Part shown: positions 7,877 through 9,884 of the stretch, piece by piece
How the letters are laid out: each line of letters starts with the position of its first letter
Position numbering within the stretch: position 1 is the stretch's first letter
From: Candidatus Pelagibacter sp.
GTDB taxonomy: Bacteria; Pseudomonadota; Alphaproteobacteria; Pelagibacterales; Pelagibacteraceae
NCBI GenBank assembly: GCA_028101445.1
Contig: JAOHKR010000022.1
Location: 1 to 9,884 of the forward strand
Reading direction: 5' to 3'
Length of the DNA: 9,884 bases
The notes under the pieces: generated by a model
Database searches by the model: none
Told to the model about the DNA's origin: nothing
The model's input: the letters and a program-made list of their open reading frames with translations, nothing else
Program-made: the position numbers and the translations under genes

Positions 7877-8752
7877 TCAACCATTAAGTTTTTCAAATAA
7901 AGTCTTTCCTATATCAGCGGGTGATTTTGATATAGTAATTCCTGCTGATTTCATTGCCTCAATCTTATCTTCTGCTCCACCTTTTCCACCAGAAATTATA
8001 GCCCCAGCATGTCCCATTCTTCTTCCTGGGGGAGCTGTTAAACCTGCAATAAATCCCACCATAGGCTTTTTAATTTTTTCTCTTTTAAGAAATTCAGCTG
8101 CTTCCTCTTCTGCAGATCCTCCTATCTCACCAATCATTACAATCGATTTTGTTTCATCATCCGTTAAAAAAAGCTCTAAACAATCTATAAAATTAGTTCC
8201 ATTTATTGGATCTCCACCAATTCCAATGCATGTTGATTGTCCTATTCCATTAGCGGATGTTTGTGCCACAGCTTCATAAGTTAATGTTCCAGATCTTGAA
8301 ACAATTCCTACTGTTCCTTTCTTATGAATATTCGCTGGCATAATGCCAATCTTACACTCATCTGGAGTTATGATACCTGGGCAATTAGGTCCAATTAATC
8401 TTGAGCTACTTTTATTTAAAAATTTTTTAACTTTAAGCATGTCCAAGATTGGTATTCCTTCAGTTATACAAACAATTAATTCCATTTTAGCTTCTATGGC
8501 TTCAATGATTGCGGCACCTGCAAATTTTGGAGGAACATAGATCATTGTTGCGTTGGCAGACGTTGAGTCTTTTGCTTCTTCAACAGTGTTAAATACCGGT
8601 AAATCTAAATGTTTTTGACCTCCCTTTTTTGGTGTTACTCCACCAACTAATTGAGTTCCATACTTAATAGCTTGTTCAGAATGAAACGTTCCGTGCATTC
8701 CAGTAAATCCTTGGCAGATTACTTTTGTTGTTTTATTTACTAAAATTGACAT
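7877..8752 (-). CDS. sucD: Succinyl-CoA synthetase alpha subunit
   Basis: The alpha subunit binds CoA and carries the phosphohistidine intermediate. With the beta subunit (sucC) it converts succinyl-CoA, phosphate and a nucleoside diphosphate to succinate, CoA and the triphosphate. The 291-residue length is standard. The N-terminal CoA-binding Rossmann region shows [14 protein letters not shown] (15-28) and GGVTPKKGG (37-45). GPNCPG is at 121-126. The flavodoxin-like second half has the active-site loop [17 protein letters not shown] (247-263), in which His248 corresponds to the phosphorylated histidine of E. coli SucD (His246). The ATG follows the sucC stop with no spacer (TAA then ATG), as expected for subunits made in equal amount, and no independent Shine-Dalgarno site is evident. 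The stop is TGA, whereas the other five complete 3' ends in the window use TAA. Confidence in family and start is high. Confidence 0.98.
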   Translation of the reverse strand: MSILVNKTTKVICQGFTGMHGTFHSEQAIKYGTQLVGGVTPKKGGQKHLDLPVFNTVEEAKDSTSANATMIYVPPKFAGAAIIEAIEAKMELIVCITEGIPILDMLKVKKFLNKSSSRLIGPNCPGIITPDECKIGIMPANIHKKGTVGIVSRSGTLTYEAVAQTSANGIGQSTCIGIGGDPINGTNFIDCLELFLTDDETKSIVMIGEIGGSAEEEAAEFLKREKIKKPMVGFIAGLTAPPGRRMGHAGAIISGGKGGAEDKIEAMKSAGITISKSPADIGKTLFEKLNG

Positions 8753-9884
8753 TTATTTAATTGCTTCAACAATTTTTTTTGCTGCATCATTTAAATCTGA
8801 TGCTGATAATATTTTTAAATTTGATTTATCTAATATTTCTTTTCCTTCTTTAAAATTGGTACCAGCTAATCTAACTACCAATGGCACTTCTAGATTAATT
8901 TCTTTTGCTGCATCTACTACACCCTGCGCAAGAACATCACATCTCATGATTCCTCCAAATATATTAATTAAAATTCCTTTTACATTTTTATCAGATAAAA
9001 TTAATCTAAATGCTGATGCTACTTTTTCTTTGGAAGCTCCTCCTCCTACATCTAAAAAATTTGCTGGCTCTTTTCCATAAAGTTTAATTATATCCATTGT
9101 GGCCATAGCTAAACCCGCTCCATTAACCATGCATCCTATTGATCCATTGAGTTTAATATATGCAAGATCGTGTTTACTCGCTTCAATCTCTGCTGGATCT
9201 TCCTCATTCAGATCTCTTAAATTCAAGATCTCAGGTCTTCTAAAAATAGCATTATCATCAAAATTCATTTTAGCATCTAAACAAATAATTGAATCAGATT
9301 TGGTTATAACTAGTGGATTAATTTCAATAAGACTTGCATCTTTATCAATTATTATTTTGTAAAGAGATTTGATTAATTTACCTGCTGTTTTTTTTTGATC
9401 ATCATTTAACTGGAATGCTGTAATTATGTTATCAATTTCTTTTTCACTAGGTCCTTCATTTTTTAAATCGATTTTATTTGTAATTATTTTATTTGGTGAT
9501 TCAGAGGCGACTTTCTCGATATCCATTCCACCCTCTGTGCTACTTATAAAAGCAATTTTTGAAGACTCTCTATCAACTAAACAAGACAAATATAATTCTT
9601 TAGAAATTTCTGAAGCTTCTTCAATATATAATCTTTTAACTTCTTTTCCTTCCGGCCCAGTTTGATGTGTCACTAAAATTTTTCCCATCATTTTTTTCGC
9701 TTCAACAACTAATTGGTCAACACTTTTTACAAGCTTAACACCTCCAGCTTTTCCTCTTCCGCCCGCATGAATCTGTGCTTTTAAGACAAATTCTTTACTT
9801 TTTAATTGTTTTACTTTTTCATTAATTTCATCGGTAGAAAAGATGACTATACCATTTGAAACTGGAGCTTCGAATTCTTTTAAA
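8753..9884 (-). CDS. sucC: Succinyl-CoA synthetase beta subunit, lacking only its extreme N-terminus (runs off right edge)
   Basis: The beta subunit provides the ATP-grasp nucleotide site and the succinate site of succinyl-CoA synthetase. The frame is open from the stop at 8755-8753 to the right edge, giving 376 visible residues. Only about 10 N-terminal residues should be missing by comparison with E. coli SucC. An internal Met-Met at 9691-9686 is not the start: the 64 codons before it encode clear family sequence, including [16 protein letters not shown], part of the ATP-grasp nucleotide site. Further on come EINPLV and [11 protein letters not shown], which supply the Mg-binding Asn and Asp. 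NFLDVGGGA and [10 protein letters not shown] follow in the CoA-ligase domain that contacts SucD. Nucleotide preference (ATP or GTP) cannot be read reliably from the sequence. It is the first visible gene of the suc block; the promoter of the operon, and any gene before sucC, lie outside the window. Confidence 0.97.
   Translation of the reverse strand, partial: LKEFEAPVSNGIVIFSTDEINEKVKQLKSKEFVLKAQIHAGGRGKAGGVKLVKSVDQLVVEAKKMMGKILVTHQTGPEGKEVKRLYIEEASEISKELYLSCLVDRESSKIAFISSTEGGMDIEKVASESPNKIITNKIDLKNEGPSEKEIDNIITAFQLNDDQKKTAGKLIKSLYKIIIDKDASLIEINPLVITKSDSIICLDAKMNFDDNAIFRRPEILNLRDLNEEDPAEIEASKHDLAYIKLNGSIGCMVNGAGLAMATMDIIKLYGKEPANFLDVGGGASKEKVASAFRLILSDKNVKGILINIFGGIMRCDVLAQGVVDAAKEINLEVPLVVRLAGTNFKEGKEILDKSNLKILSASDLNDAAKKIVEAIK

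Noticed and set aside
8343..9665. Several plus-strand open frames inside sucD and sucC (8343-8540, 8856-9080, 9099-9362, 9426-9665) and one inside sucA (5645-5887)
   Set aside because: All are fully antisense to conserved enzyme genes and show no family motifs of their own, so they are shadows.
8753..9691. sucC beginning at the internal Met-Met codons, giving 312 residues
   Set aside because: The same frame is open to the right edge and the 64 upstream codons encode conserved SucC sequence including GGRGKAGG, so the gene is cut by the window edge and not short.

Overview
The window is a compact, strongly A+T-rich piece of bacterial chromosome. All genes lie on the minus strand, so transcription runs from high to low coordinates. 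Gene content, gene order and protein style point to a streamlined alphaproteobacterium. The closest fit from memory is the SAR11/Pelagibacterales group, or another AT-rich marine alphaproteobacterium of similar style. Supporting signs are Lys/Asn/Ile-rich proteins, spacers of 0 to about 80 bases, many homopolymer A/T runs, and priA sitting directly before the F1 ATP synthase delta gene. No 16S rRNA or other taxonomic marker is present, so this placement is an inference.

In transcription order the window holds sucC (5' end beyond the right edge), sucD, sucA, sucB, lpd, priA, and then after an 82-base gap the first part of atpH (running off the left edge). The block sucC-sucD-sucA-sucB-lpd encodes succinyl-CoA synthetase and all three components (E1o, E2o, E3) of the 2-oxoglutarate dehydrogenase complex. 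Together these catalyse two consecutive TCA-cycle steps: 2-oxoglutarate to succinyl-CoA with NADH formation, then succinyl-CoA to succinate with nucleotide triphosphate formation. The genes abut or nearly abut: sucC/sucD and sucA/sucB have the stop directly followed by the next ATG, and sucB/lpd are 2 bases apart. They are therefore probably one transcription unit with translational coupling. priA follows after 28 bases and may be co-transcribed.

Every catalytic gene of the TCA block looks intact, with the expected active-site residues. The least ordinary gene is priA. Its product is 649 residues long, compared with about 730 for E. coli PriA. It appears to lack the winged-helix domain between the 3'-end-binding domain and the helicase core, and it has a divergent helicase motif III and an altered fourth zinc cysteine pair. 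No mobile element, CRISPR array, RNA gene, phage gene or defence system was found. I see no undescribed multi-gene system here; the observations worth following are the reduced PriA and the absence of recognisable Shine-Dalgarno sequences before all visible starts.
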